Part shown: piece by piece, positions 1 through 15,300 of the stretch
How positions within the stretch are numbered: position 1 is the stretch's first letter
How the letters are laid out: each line of letters begins with the position of its first letter
Assembly (NCBI GenBank): GCA_029582155.1
Contig: CM055895.1
Span: forward strand, 20,137,004-20,201,003
DNA from: Panopea generosa
Lineage: Eukaryota; Mollusca; Bivalvia; Adapedonta; Hiatellidae
Direction: 5' to 3'
DNA length: 64,000 bases
The notes under the pieces: generated by a model
The model's input: only the letters and a program-made list of their open reading frames with translations
Told to the model about the DNA's origin: nothing
The model's database searches: none
Translations under genes and position numbers: made by a program

Positions 1-1609
1 ACTTTCTGTTAAAAGTTAAAAGAGCAAAAAATATTAATAACACATGCACAAACATGCAGCCCAAAAAAAATATTTCCTCTCCTTTATCAGATAAATAAAA
101 AAAATAATTTCTAGAAATTTATGTCAAGTTTCACTCTCTATTGGTTTCTGGAATTTTAATGTTAAAATATTTAGATTTTAATTTATTGACATTTTGTACT
201 ATCCCTACAAGTCCTCATTCTGGTAATAATATGACAACGAATATGAGAAAAAAAATCTAATAATTATCCTGCATTGTTTTGCTTTAGATAATTGTTACAC
301 ATGTTTTTTTTTATCTCCTGTTGCTTGTAGGTTGAAGAGCGTGACTTTACCAATTATTGGAGAACACCCTGTACCCTCACCACCCACATTAATGGTTTCT
401 CCCTACTAATGTTGAATTATGACCCATTGTTAGCAAAAACAATGCGATGATTTTAGAATTGTTCACCTTTTGTTGGGCTGTCTAAAATGTAGTATCGCGG
501 TTATCAATATTACCTGTTGCAAATTTGATTTATCTAGCAGACATCAAGCTCGGTGACATCGGACCTACTCTGATCTCGCAGATCTCAAAAGTCACCAAAA
601 GATAAATAATACCAGATTTGGAGTTATTACTATTGGAAATCGGCAAAGTTTAACAAGGGTGTTTATACCATTATATCTGGTCAATACGGGTGTAGAGAAT
701 TAGGTGGGATCTGATACGTAGTGCGGTTTTGTTGTCCAATTGTGCGGGTGTTTGAATGTTTTATTGCGTGCGTGGAGTGATCAGTTTTGGCAATGTTAAA
801 GAGACAATGTTGATAATGAGGGTTTAATTACACGGCAATATTACCGATGGTATCAGGATCTCCGCTGTTACTGGATATTTTTTGATCTACCGCCGTGACA
901 TGCCACCCGGCATTATTTATTGCAGTTGCACATTAGTATATGGATGAAAGTATTAATGTACTAATATTTTCTCTGCTAAATGATATTGTCCTGTAAGAAA
1001 CAGTTTTTGCTCATTGAATGGTGATTGAGTTTTTATCACGTTCCTGTGCTGGTCATGGTCTGTATTGGCACACAAATATGAAAATTGTTTACGTGCAAAT
1101 TCAACATAATGTTAAAAAAAAAATTGACCATCAATTTTTTTCAAATGAAATCCAGTTGAATGAGAAATTTACTGTTTAGTTATTCTTGAAGAAACTAGAC
1201 ATACATTACAGATGCATTTTAGTTTTGTTTACATATGAATGGAAAACAGCCATTTAATTGAAAGCTTCATAAAAAAATATATATACGGTAAAGGCGAAAA
1301 GAGGCAAGATTACTGTACGATTTTCACACTAGGAATCGGCAAACTGGAAAACTATTTCAGAGAAGTCACATCTATACACTTTTGATAAATGACTGATTGT
1401 CCAGAAATATAGAAATAGTCAAACATTTTAACTAGTGGTTATGAGTGAATTTCCAAAAGCACTCTTCCAATATCGGGCAATAACATATTAATTTTGTGAT
1501 TTCATCTCCACCGCCCCTTTTGTTATTTTACACATCCCAGCATATTTCGTCCATGTCCAGATGGTTGTTAGTTGTTTTGTGACGGGTGGTTTCATACCAC
1601 TTAAAAGAA

Positions 1610-1611
<2 letters not shown>

Positions 1612-1662
<51 letters not shown>
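1612..1662. repeat. (TA)n microsatellite
   Basis: About 25 uninterrupted TA units, self-complementary and so able to form a cruciform. Confidence 0.98.
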
Positions 1663-1665
<3 letters not shown>

Positions 1666-2649
1666 TTTAAAACTTTACTTTGTTTCATACATGTGTCCCC
1701 ATGTAAAATTTCACATCTCGTACATGTATAGAAATTAGATCATAATACTGACATATTTGATAAAATTTAGTAAAAAATATTGAATTATAACAAATTATTA
1801 AATATATATGATTCAATTAAAAAAGGAGAAAAAATATATATTTAACACATTAAGCCATTTTAGCCATTAATATTAATTAAAAACATGTAAATTAAAAAAT
1901 AAAATGTATGACAACAATTTCAACCCCAAGTAATAATAATCCAATACTATCACACACTGATTACAAACATATACCATCATAATTATTTGGTTGTGACACT
2001 TAATCCTAGTATGAAACACTATGAAGTTTATGCATTAATCTATGTGTGGTATGAAACCTCTGTAATTCGTACAGATTGTTTTAATATTTAAATTGCCAAA
2101 ACGGTGCCATGTTCCAACTAAACCTGTGGATTTTCATAATGAATTTCTTTAATTTCATGCCTAATATGACACACTGTTGATTTATTATCAGAAATTAAAA
2201 ACAGCAACCATTGCACTGCTTTCCTATATTTTGAAACATATTTGGATGAAAATCTAGGAATTAATTTATTAGGGCTTTAATGGGGTAGGGGATGGGGTAC
2301 CATTGTTATATGATTATAATAAAAATTGAATTTTTAAGAAATAATTTCACTTATTTATTTTTTTTTTACATATCAATAAAAAGGAAAGCGGATACTAATA
2401 TAAATGTCTCCAATGGGTTATTTACACAGTAGGAATTGTTTCCTTGATGTTGTGTACTGAGATCTGGGTGATAAAAGGAGATTATCATTTCAAGTGATTA
2501 TCTTTTGAAGTGTCGACTAAATAAATAAAAAACTGAACCACTTCAGTATAATAACTGCACTTTTATACATTGTCCAGCTATTGACAAGTCTATCTTCTCT
2601 CTTGCCTGTCTGGTGTGTCGTTGTTTTTGTGAAGAAAAGAAAGTAAATT

Positions 2650-2712
2650 ATGAGCCGGAGATTCAATAGATCTCTTGTTGAGATGTTTCAGAATTACTTA
2701 AAAAATATATCA
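2650..2712 (+). other. Weak candidate alternative first exon of TCF/LEF
   Basis: An ATG at 2650 opens MSRRFNRSLVEMFQNYLKNI plus S, then meets a gtaaaatt donor-like site at 2713. It ends in phase 0, as exon A (5538) requires. Use of this exon would make a TCF lacking the N-terminal beta-catenin-binding domain, as internal-promoter isoforms do in vertebrates. The phase match has a one-in-three chance of being accidental and there is no homology support. Confidence 0.15.
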
Positions 2713-3180
2713 GTAAAATTGTCAGGGATTCAAAATGGCTGCCATTGGGAACCATTGGGAGAATTGAAAAGTAACTATACTTTCATTAATAAAAAATAAA
2801 TTGTAGATTTCATTCATGTATAGATTATTTTTTTAATTTAACTTCTTTACAAATTTGATGTGATTATTTACATCAGATGATATACAAATGATATACAAAC
2901 ATTGAGCTGTGACATCACAATTCATTTGCAAATTGGATTCCAGTGCTAGCCCAAAATAAAATGCAGATGGATGTTTTTGTTTTCCTTTTCAAATATGATA
3001 ATTGCCAAATTTGTAGTAACTGTTGTGTAAGAATTGAATTTTGTTAGGTGTTAACAATGATGTTGAACATTCAAATTGCAAATGTGCACAATATTTTCAA
3101 AATGTTGGCTTTCATCTACCTGGTTTTGGGGTATATAGAAACCAATATTTTATGGATGTATAAGCCACATTAATTTTTTA

Positions 3181-3925
3181 TCCCAAATAATGCACATTTC
3201 ATTGTGTAAAAACGGGGCATAATTGATATTGAGGCATTATCCTAGTTATTGCATATTTCATTATGTAAAAAAGGGGCATAATTGATATTGAGGCATTATC
3301 CTAGTTATTGCACATTTCATTGTGTCAAAAGGGGACATAATTTATATCAAGGCATTATCCTAGTTATTGCATATTTCATTATGTAAAAAAGGGGCATAAT
3401 TGATATTGAGGCATTATCCTAGTTATTGCACATTTCATTGTGTCAAAAGGGGACATAATTTATATCAAGGCATTATCCTAGTTATTGCATATTTCATTAT
3501 GTAAAAAAGTGGCATAATTGATATTGAGGCATTATCCTAGTTATTGCACATTTCATTGTGTAAAAAGGGGACATAATTTATATCAAGGCATTAACCTAGT
3601 TATTGCATATTTCATTATGTAAAAAAGTGGCATAATTGATATTGAGGCATTATCCTAATTATTGCACATTTCATTGTGTAAAAAGGGGGTATAATTGAGA
3701 CATTATTCTAGAAAATGCACACTTTGTTATGTTAAAAAGGGGCAAAATTGATATTGAGGTATTATCCTAGTTATTGCACATTTCATTATGTAAAAAAATG
3801 GGCATAATGTCGACATAATCCTAGATAATGCCTACTTCTTTTTGTAAAAATGGGTATAATTGATGCATTATCCTAGATAATGCAAACCTCTGTATGTAAA
3901 AAGGGATTATAGTTGATAAATTATT
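3181..3925. repeat. ~58-bp tandem repeat
   Basis: About 13 units of the type 'attgcacatttcattgtgta...ggggcataattgatat...gaggcattatcctagtt'. Neighbouring units alternate between two variants (cacatttcattgtgt / catatttcattatgt), so the true repeating block is a dimer of ~116 bp. Units degrade towards the 3' end. Confidence 0.95.
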
Positions 3926-4304
3926 GGAGCATGACTTTAACCTTTGAAGCACAACTGAATGAAGCAATCTGCACCTCCATAATTGTTTGAAAACATTATC
4001 TTCATAATAATTATGGTTGACACTTAGTCTAGTACTTGCTAAAAAAAATAATGAAAAAGATGTTTAGTCATGTATTGACAAGATTTAATATTCATCAGTT
4101 TTAAGTAATGGAATGTGTAATCTGAAAATTATCATGTCAAGCACGATAACCTATCTGTTTACATTGTCTCCATCTACACACCTATCATCTTGAATGTATA
4201 TGCATGTATAGAGTTCATTTTCCAATGCAAACAGCTACATACAGCTTTTAAGAAGATTACATTTGAAGAAATTTTATACTTACAACAATTTAGAAACACA
4301 ATAA

Positions 4305-5028
4305 ATGACCATATGTTTTAATTGAGGACCATTACCATATATTTTAACTGATGACCATTATCATATATATTTCAATTGATGATCATATGTTTTAATAGAT
4401 GACCATTACTATATATTTTAATTGAGGATCATGTTTTAATTGATGAACATTACCATATATTTTAATTGATGACCATGACCATATATTTTAATTGAGGATC
4501 ATGTTTTAATTGATGAACATTACCATATATTTTAATTGATGACCATGACCATATATTTTAATTGGTGCCCGTTACCATATATTTTAAATGGTCACCATTA
4601 CCATATATTTTAAATGGTCACCATTACCATATATTTTAAATGGTTACCATTACCATATATTTTAATTGAGGACCATAACCATATATTTTGATTGGTGCCC
4701 CATGACCATATATTTTAATGGATGATCATTACCATATATTTTAATTGATGACCATATATTTTAATTGGTGCCCCATGACCATATATTTTAATGGATGATC
4801 ATTACCATATATTTTAATTGATGACCATTACCATATATTTTAATTGGTGCCCTATGACCATATATTTTAATTGGTGCCTATGACCATATATTTTAATTGA
4901 TGACCATGACCATATATTTTAATTGGTGCCCATGACCATATATTTTAATTGGTGCCTATGACCATATATTTTAATGGATGATCATTACCATATATTTTGA
5001 TTGATGACCATATATTTTCTTGACCATG
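4305..5028. repeat. ~25-bp minisatellite
   Basis: Around 28 imperfect units built on 'gaccattaccatatatttt' plus aattgat or aattggtgc variants. A block including atggatgatcattacc recurs, showing secondary duplication. Confidence 0.95.
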
Positions 5029-5537
5029 TAGCATTCATTCAGTACAACAATTAAATTAAAATTTCAGAATGTGATGCGTGAAATGGTTGCATACCAGAAA
5101 AACACAACAAAGTGTTCTTAATTAATGCTGAGGGGCGTTATTTGGTTTTTGCTCAGTTTGCATAACTTCAATTAGTTTGTGATATTACTTCGACAAAGTG
5201 ACACTGATTCTTTATATTCATTTTAATCTAGATTACTGGATGTTTACAAACAGTATCAGTTTTTTCTTGTAAACAGTATGGTGATGAATTGCAATTTTGG
5301 ATTATTTGGTTGTTGAAGCATGTCATACATTTCTGGAACAGTTCTGAAAGAGAGGGCAGGGTTGGAAGAGAGTATTGAAGTAGAATATTTATGTTGATTC
5401 TACATTTCTTATTTCAGCACGATGTAATCAAAGTTTTTTATATTGCATTTTGATGACTGAATGCCATTTTACATAACACACAACTTGAATTATGTTTATA
5501 AGTTGCTATAGTAACCATATGTTTTGTCTACTTTCAG

Positions 5538-5664
5538 GGTGGAAAAGTTCCCATGTTACAGTCACCACTAGGTGTTATGATGGGAAACTACAGCGAATCA
5601 CCATTCACATCACCCCCACCAGCACACATGGGCATTCCACCAGTCACTATAGACCCAAAAACAG
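5538..5664 (+). CDS. TCF/LEF: TCF/LEF exon A (proline-rich region)
   Basis: This 127-nt exon lies between a ctttcag acceptor and a gtaggt donor and runs phase 0 to phase 1. It encodes [12 protein letters not shown], then a Pro/Met/Ser-rich stretch ending in VTIDPKTG. The DPKTG ending matches the same point in vertebrate TCF/LEF proteins (DVDPKTGIPR). It lies between two minisatellites (4305-5028 and 5783-6765). Confidence 0.9.
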
Positions 5665-8600
5665 GTAGGTCAAGGTCATTAAGAGGTCAACGTAAAATAT
5701 AAATAGGATTATCATATACTCATTGCAGATTTTACATAAGCTGTTCATGTAGCTGTTCATCACTAGCTTCTTAGGCTTTGGATCTACATGTAGATTTATC
5801 AGGCTGAGCTTTTGTATTAAATCTATGTAGATTTGTCAGGCTATGGTTTCATACTAAATCTATATTGATTTATTAGGTTATGTTTCTGTATTAAATCTAT
5901 GTAGATTATTATGCTATTGTTTTGTATTAAATATGTGGATTTATCAGGTTATGTTTCTGTATTAAATCTATGTAGATAAGCATGCTATTGTTTTGTATAA
6001 AATCTATGTAGATTTATCAGACTATGGTTTTGTATTAAACCTATGTAGATTTATCAGGCTATGGTTTTGTATTAAACCTACATAGATTTATCAGGCTATG
6101 GTTTTGTATTAAACCTACATAGATGTATCAGGCTATGGTTTTGTATTAAACCTACGTAGGTTTATCAGGATATGGTTTTGTATTAAACCTATTTAGATTT
6201 ATCAGGCTATGGTTTTGTATTAAACATACATAGGTTTATCAGGCTAAGGTTTTGTTTTAAGCATACATAGATTTATCAGGCTATGTTTTTGTATAAAACT
6301 ATGTTTATTTATCAGGCTACGGTTTTGTAATAAACCTATGTAGATTTATTAGGCTATGGTTTTGTTTTAAACCTATGAAGATTTATCATGATAAGGTTTT
6401 GTATTAAACCTATGTAGATTCATCAGGCTATGGTTTTGTATTAAACCTATGTAGATCTATCAGGCTATGGTTTTGTATTAAACCTATGTAGATTTATCAG
6501 GCTATGGTTTTGTATTAAACCTATGTAGATTTATCAGGCTATGGTTTTGTATTAAACCTATGTTAATTTATCAGGCTAAGATTTTGTATCAAACCTTTGT
6601 AGATTTATCAAGCTATGGTTTTGTATTAAATCTTTTGTGCTATATTTCCATGTTATACTTTACATAGATTTATCAGTATATTATTAAATAGATTTATCAG
6701 TCATATTTTCATAGATTTATCAGTAAATCTTCATATAGATTTATATAGATTTATCAGTAACACTTTTATATAAAATCTTAGTTTGCATTACACGTTTAAA
6801 TTTGGTAGTTGCAGGTTTTCATGTATATGATTGTACCAGTTAAGCTTTTATATTAAATATTCACCTTAATTTATCTGACGAAGCTTCATTAATCCTCGCT
6901 AGGTTTATCGTTTTAATTTATTGCATTGTTAAAAGGAAATTTGACTTTTTATTGGTGCTTTTGGGACTTTAAATCTTTACATTTAATTCCATGTAAATTT
7001 ATCAGTTCCTACTTTTGTATTAAATATTCATGTAGGTTTCACATGTACTGTTTTTGTTTTCTCAATAACTTTTGCACAACTACAAATAATATCTGGTTAA
7101 CGTATAATCATTAGTTTTTTTTTTGAAAATAGCAAAATTTAAAGGCAAATTAACTGTAGTTTATATAATGATCTGAAATATAGTTGACGTTATTTGAATG
7201 TGGTTGACATTATTTAAATATTTGCTTCTTTTTGCTTGATTACATGATTTAATAATTTCCTGTAGTAACCTCCTGCGTATTGAATAGGACTTGATATGTT
7301 ATTGACATTTATGATAAACGTAATCTTAAATTGCCCGAAAGAATGAAATAATCCATTTTAGTACAGTTTCCTATAATGCTATCTGGAACGGTCGAGACCA
7401 TTGCTTTCATAGAGGGCTATTACATTTGTGCAATCTCATTCAAGTAAAGCTGGCTTGACTCGTGCCATGGTTAAATAAATTTGATTTTTTATCATGTTTC
7501 GGCATAACGTCTGTATACTGAAGGGAGAATGAGCGATAGAATGCTATGAAAACTCTATCCTGCATATTTACATTACGGATACATTGACATTGTTATTATT
7601 TATGGCTCTGTTAATTGCCTCTGTTACATTTATTTCGGAAACATATTCTTAAGTGCATATAAAATGTTTATAGATCGCAGATAATGCTTTGTCTGTGTAC
7701 AATGCAGGTATTGTTGTGAATGTGCTTCCATACATGAGAATGCGTCACACTATGCTGCCAGAAAAGACAGAAATCAAATAAAAATTGTATTATTAATGAT
7801 GATTTAACGATTCAGTAAGCTAGAATCTCGTTAGTTAATATTGATGTATGTCTTGAGTCAATTAAAATGATGTGCCACGCTGTGTATGAAATGAAATACA
7901 TAACAGAACGAAGAATGGAGAAGAAATTATGGGTTTGGACAAATGCATATTTCTTAAATTAATGCAATGATAATGATAGATAAACAAAATATTTTCTAAA
8001 AAAAAAATCTGGAAAAATTGAAAGTAAATTCATGCATCATCAAGAAATCAATATTAATAATTTCTATTATCCAAAACAATGTGGTCATTTATGTACACAC
8101 ATCAGTGTAATTAATGTGCAGATAATTATGTGTTCTATGAAAAGATGACTTTATGACATAGTGCAATATGTCATTTTAGTTAAAACACAAATAAAGAATG
8201 GTTCAATTTGCAATTTTTTTATTTTTTTTTGTCTTTGAGACTTTGTATAGTGCAGAGGTTTTTGGCTACAGTTGATCTGTATATCCATAAACGTCTGCAT
8301 TACAAAGGTATACTGTATAAGGATGCCAATGTATTAAACACATATAAATAAACAGCAATGGTCAATTGACGGTAAATTGAGGATTTTGGCTACAGTTGAT
8401 CTGTATATTCATAAATGTCTGCATTACAAAGGTATACTGTATAAGGATGCCAATGTATTATACACATATAAATAAACAGCAATGGTCAATTGACGGTAAA
8501 TTGAGGGTATACTGTATAAGGTTGCCAATGTATTAAACACATAAATAAACAGCAATGGTCAATTGACGGTAAATTGAGAGTATACTGTATAAGGTTGCCA

Positions 8601-9341
8601 ATGTATTAAACACATATAAATAAACAGCAATGGTCAATTGACCGTAAATTGAGGTTTTTGGCTACAGCTGATCTGTATATTCATAAACGTCTGCATTACA
8701 AAGGTATACTGTATAAGGATGCCAATGAATTATACATTTATAAGTAAACAGCAATGGTCAGTTGATGGTAAATTGAGGATTTTAACAAAACATGAATGCA
8801 AACAAAGAAAAAATTGTGTGTCACATACCCAACAAACTGTAATATATATTTACACCAAAGTATTGTATTTTGCAATGTTGGTGTATCTGAAGAAAGGTTA
8901 TAGTTCACATACGATTACTAGTCATTGTATTATCAAATAGTACAATGTATTTCCATGGCCTTCTCTCTAATTCATTCTTTCACTTGGTTGTTCACTACTA
9001 ACAAGCTTAACTGTGTATAGATTGATAGTAAGTGCTGCGATTAAATTGTCATTTTTTGGTAAGATATGTTAAGTTGAAGGCATCAAAAGGTTGGAATAGG
9101 TGTTTGGGTGTTTTCTAGGAACTGCAGAATATGCCGCGGTTGGCACTCCTTGGTGGCTAAAATGATATGGCTGGGTGCTGAACCATGAATGTGCTAATAT
9201 GCCAAAAATGTCGCAGTTTGATTACAGTGCTTAAGTTCCAGCACACTAGTCTATTTTTACCATATGTACATGATGTTCTGTAGAAAACACCAGAGTATAC
9301 AAGTATAGTTTTATACTTTCCCTATCCGTTTTATGATATGA

Positions 9342-9372
<31 letters not shown>

Positions 9373-12300
9373 CATAATAATACTTTTTGTTTATAGAAGG
9401 TAACATATTATGACATAATACTATTGAAATCAAAGTACTCATCATATTTTCAATGTGGTCTTCCACAAAAACGTTAAGAACAACACAGGGCTCTTGCTTG
9501 CACTTTTAGGAATGGGGTTGGGGCCCCTAGCTTTGGGAAAGTTAGTGTTATTTTTAAAGAAATTGGGAAAATTACATAGCACAGGTTTCTTCAACATATG
9601 AAACAATATTATTATATGTAATTTATTTTGAATGTATAAAAAATGTGATGTTCTTATAGAAGACTACATTAAAAACATAATATTAAAAACTTTTTCCCCA
9701 AAACATTTTTTTTTTGGTTTCTTTGCATTTTGAAATTGGGAATTTTGTTATTTTGGATTGGGAAAAAAAGATGCTATTTGCCATTGGGAATGAGGCTGTT
9801 ATTCAGCACAAAAAATGGGCAAACGAGAGCCCTGCAACATTACAATATAATAAACATCAATATATTAAAATATACAACTGTACTTATGACAGTCAATATC
9901 AGTAGTACATTGAGTGACTGGCACAAGTATAGTTTTACAAATCTTCACTCCCCGGCTAAACACAACATTAAGAACTGGAAGTTTTTGAAATTTTCTTTCA
10001 TGCAAATATCTGTTGCACTGTCCATCTGTTACCAGTGTAAGGCAATGTACAATATTATACAGTTTCTTTACTTACTGCTATTGTGGTTTGGCTGCAGATG
10101 GCTGAATGCTGTCATTTAGATTTATTTCCATATTGGGTTAACTTTGTTGGTATGTAAGTAATATGTTCTTGGCCAAAGAATGGGAACTCTTCACAAAAGA
10201 AACTATTTATATTCTAGAAATTTGTATAAATCATATTTAGTTCAGCCCAGTTATCGTATATAGGTAGGCAAGCAAATGTAAAACCAAAACAACTTGCTAA
10301 TTTTGGTCTGAGCAATGTTATTTACAATATTACATTTAGTAATTCTACCTGGATCAAATGTCAATTTAAATAGATGCCAAGACATTTTTGATTGGATATT
10401 TCCAATCCTGATTACTTTCAGTCATTTTCTGTTTAATGAATTGGGGGTTAGAGATCACAAACAATATAATACAAGATTGTTAATAGCAATCAAAATTTTA
10501 ACATGTGTCTAATCGATACACATAAGTTTGTGTGACTTTGATTATATTTTGTGTTTTTCAGGTCTACCACGTCAAATATATCCATATCCATCCCCAGCAG
10601 GCCAGTTTCCCCCTTCATTATACCCAGATGTGCAATGGTAAGTATTCTCAGCTTTTTCATAAATTAGAGATGATTATTAGTTAGTTAGTTTTGGTAATTA
10701 GTGGAATTAGTTAAAAACTTACTTATTTTACGTTGATTTTTACAATTAAGTTATTACGACTTATACAAATCACGCTCAAAATCTTACTGGGTAGAACCAG
10801 TACTAAGCATATTCGGAAAAGGTGTCTTGCTCAAGGACACCACAAATAACTGTGGTAGAGGATCGAACCCATGACCCTCTGATCATGGGGCCGATGCGCT
10901 ACCACTGGACCATGCGCTCCACAATTAGTGGAATTGTAATGTTGTCAAACATAAAATCTTTGGTATGTGAGGGTATGAGAATATGGTTCATGGGCAACTA
11001 ATTTTAAACCCACCCCACATGTATTTCTTCTTTAGATGTTTTCCTCCTTGAATTGTAAAATGAAAGTAAGAGGGGAATTGAGGCAACACAATTGTTATAG
11101 GTTGTTATTTACAAAACAATTTCCGTAGACTTGCATATTTAATTAAACGGTATAGTTCCTATAGGTTCTCGCCAGAAAAAATTATACAAACTACAAGTAA
11201 GTCTCTAGATTACCATTGAAGACAACCGTAAGACCAGGCTTTATTATCCAGAGATGATAATAAACCAAATAATGTTGTATTGTACAAACTGTTTTAATTA
11301 ACACTGATACCTGCATTGCACATTATCAAGTAGACGTGAGAGAAGTTTGGCAATACCAATGTGCTATATGTATTGTTTGGCCCTTTTTTTTAGTTTCTTT
11401 TTTTTTACTAGTTGAATAGGCTTTCTACAAGCATCAGAAGATGATAGATCTCTCAACATGGCATGATTGTCTGTTTTCACTATTATTTTTTTTTTTTTTA
11501 TCAGAATGTTGATTTATTGTAGAACACTTAGTTTTGATAATATCTTCCAGTTTTATTTCTATCAACGCAACTCTCATAAAAGTGTCAACAGTAATAGTGG
11601 TACCAAATATTACAAGCACTTGGAGGATAGAAGATGTTTATACCTATATTTACTGCTCATTTACATAAATACTGCATTTTATAGTGTAATATTCCCGTAG
11701 AAAGAATGCATGTCTGTAATGTAATGGGGTGGTAAAAATCTCATCAAGGGTTTTAATGTAGGTCTGTTTTTCCCCCGGTAACCTTGGTAAATAGTTATAT
11801 TTTTCTTTGCGAATTAATTAATTGCCTGCAAAAAAGCACAGAACAATGAACACTTCTTTTGCGTGTAATTAATGGAGTTTGTTAGCTAACAATAAAAGTA
11901 ACTTATTATAAATATATATATTTTATTATTTAGACGCATTCAGGTGTATGATAATTAAAATGAATTTGTGAAATACTGTAATAATATAACAATTAAATTT
12001 TAAAAGCCTTTTTTTATATCACAGAAATAGGTGCCGTTGCCAAGCAGTTGTGTTTATATTTATTCCTATCACTGAAATGTTTGTTAAAAATTAATGAATA
12101 CTGTGGTGTTTATTCCAAACATGTAGGAATGCATGTCTGGTATGAAATTTGGAGAAAATAGGCAAATTTTTAAAAATGACTACTTCCGTATGTAATGAAA
12201 TTGTCAAAGTTAGTTTTGTAATTTGTTTGGTAGTGACACTGGCAGTATGCAAACCTCTGAGTGACACTGGCATGACATTAAGCAAGTGTCTGAATGACAT

Positions 12301-15300
12301 TGCTCTGACATGAAGACTGGTCTTGTCACATTATTTTACTGTGTTTTCCATTATGTGCCCACCTCTGTTATCTAGTAATTGCTGTTAATGAATAGTTATC
12401 TCGGAATATCACATTTGGATTAGAGCCATAGATGGTTTATTTATGCGTGACAAGAGTTTAAAACAAATTATCAAAACCTGTTAAAAGCGGAAGAATAATT
12501 GTATAAACTATGATGGTAAAAAAAAAAACACAGAAAAAATAAATCCATCTTATCTGACATGTGTAATAGAGTGAGGATGAAATTATGCATATTGACTGCA
12601 AATATTCTATAGCAGTTTACAGCAATTGAAATTATAATTTAAATTTACATTTGATAAATGAAAATATTAATTAAAATAAATATTTGGTGTCCTTGACATT
12701 ATTTATTATCACTACTAGTTGCCCACACTAAATTCACCAGTATCTTCATAAGAAGTTTCATAAATATTATAAATAATATGTTTTTATGCCCCACCTCCCC
12801 TGTCTGACCGTTCGTTTTTTCATCCATCCACATGGAAAATTAGTTTTCTTATCATTAATTTCTAAAGGGGTCAATGTATTTAATTATTATTTTGTGTGTA
12901 TAACTAAAAATACAATCCTTAAGTTTTGATATTTGAGTTATGGCCCCTTTTTTTCAATATTTTTCTGTATGTTTCCGATCAGTAGCGACCATTGTGTCAA
13001 AAGACACATTTCTAGTTTAAATTAGCATGAACATTATATAGGATCAATGAAGCACCTGCAGGTGTCTATTGTTCATATGACTTGCAAGGTTAATGAAAAT
13101 TGACCCCAGGTTCTCTTGGTGGCTGTAAAGTAAGGAAACACAGGACCTCTGTTAAATATTTAAACAGTGAACCGGGAAAGGATTATTTTTAATTCAAAAA
13201 AATGTGTTGTAGTAATAAAAAAAATATGTATATAGTATGACAGTATTCTATTTAAAATTGTTAGCAACAACAGTTATTTTATATATGTTTTAACAATATA
13301 ATTTTTATTCTCATTATGATTTGTACATTTCAGGCAGCGACCGCCCGGTTATCCCATTTCCTCAGGTGCCTTATGTGGTCCTTATCCACCAACATTTATA
13401 AATTCTACCGCCCGGTATCCACATGGGTTGTTTCCCCCAGGGGTGCATCCGGGTATGCCTTACCCCATGTCATCGGGACCAAAACAGGAGGGCGGCGTCT
13501 CCGACAATCATAGGTACAAAACTACGAAAAAATTTGATTGTAATTCTTTCTGTGGTTTTGGCCTAATCTATATAAAGTTTTTCTGTTGTTTTGACATAAT
13601 CTTATATTAATATTTTCTGTATTTAACATAATAGGATATTAATTCTTTCTGTTGTTTTGACATAATCTGATATTAATTCTTTCTGTTGTTTTAACATGAT
13701 GTTAAATAATTCTTTCTGTTGTTTTGAAATTATCTAATATAAATCATTTCAGCTGTTTTGACATTTCTGTTGTTTTGAAATAACCTGATATAAATTAATT
13801 CAGCTGTTTTGACATTTCTGTTGTTTTTCCATAGTCTGATATAAATTCTTTCTGTTGTTTTGACATACTCTAATAATATTTCTTTCTGTCGTTTATTTTT
13901 AAACATAATGTTATATTAAATGAATTGGTTTCAATAAAATTTGCAGCCAATTTAAAATGTGCCAATATGTCATATCATAATTTACTACAATTCCACTGCT
14001 AAATGTGCCACATAATATTGCACTGATATGTGTTTTAAGTGAGTGTTTTAACGCCAATCTGAGTGATTTACTTTATTGATATTTCATAGGCATTTTATTC
14101 AGAAACTCATATTAGCTGTTAATAGTTAATATGGCCTGGAATTTTATTTTTTCCGGCTTCCACCGGTGGCTCAAACAAATAAATGAATTATTCAGAAGTG
14201 TAGAGACAAAAATATGTAGCATTTAGACAATTTGCATTTTGTGTTGTCATTCACAATTGATTATTTCGGCTCTTCATATATCCACAAAATGGCAACATTT
14301 TATATTTTTCTCATTTTGCTGACTGCATTATAGTATTGTATTATGTAAAGTGCAGGGTGCAGTTTGGCAATTAGTCTGAACAGTAGATAAAACGTTTAAC
14401 CATGTTTTATTTTTGCAAGTTAGGGTGGGGGGAACCATTGCAGCATTGTTTATTGCTTATTTTATTTGTATAATATGAAACTTGATGGAAATGTTGAATT
14501 GTCAAAACAAGTGCTGATAATTGAATTGTGCTTCATTAATTGATCTTGCGTAGTTTCTGTTTAATTGTCTCTGAATTGAAAATTTGATAACATTCCCTTT
14601 GACTGCTGTCATAAGAGACAAGCGATCGGTTGCGGTACTAACAGCGCTGTTAATTTCATGATTAAAGTGGTTGTTTAGTACAAAATTAGTGTCGAAATTC
14701 ACTTGAAATTCTGTTTGATGATTCGTTTGATGTTTAAGTTAGACGGAAAAAATCTATGACACTTCCTTCCATTGATTTGCACCGAGACAGCTCCAGAATG
14801 GTAGCCTATTGTTTATTTAGACCCAAATCAATAGACGTTAATTTTTGTTGCCATCTCGAATTAAGTACTACTTTTTTCAGCATTTGAGATAGCGTAGCTA
14901 TTGACCAGAGTTATGATTAATTGTCATTAGAACTGTCCAATATTTCAAACCGGTAGAGATGTAATGGGAAATTAGCGGTATCAAGAAACATCAAGATGTC
15001 TTGGCCCGTGGTCATAAATATACACACCGTAAATAGGGATTCACTAAACAATATGTTTTGTTGAAATGGACTCCATCAAAGTCATTATTGTCTGTGTAAA
15101 TACCTGATCCTTGCACTAATTGAAAGGAAATGAACACGAGAAATCGTACCTTTATTGAGATGTATCAATGATGGTTAACTAATGGGATTCAAGATAGTAG
15201 GTTTATGATAAGTCAGCTCCATTTGCCCATGTATAATTATTGCCCATACATAAGTCTGCAATGGAAAGATAGGTAACAAACTATGTTCATATATATGTCT

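Larger units (their letters stand above)
1..5537 (+). other. Upstream TCF/LEF intron (start outside window)
   Basis: I find no TCF exon before 5538. Apart from a (TA)n run and two minisatellites annotated separately, 1-3180 is plain AT-rich DNA with no recognisable gene. Confidence 0.6.

Noticed and set aside
9730-10119. 129-codon open frame in the TCF intron A-B
   Set aside because: Low-complexity AT-rich translation, no family resemblance, no splice context fitting TCF.
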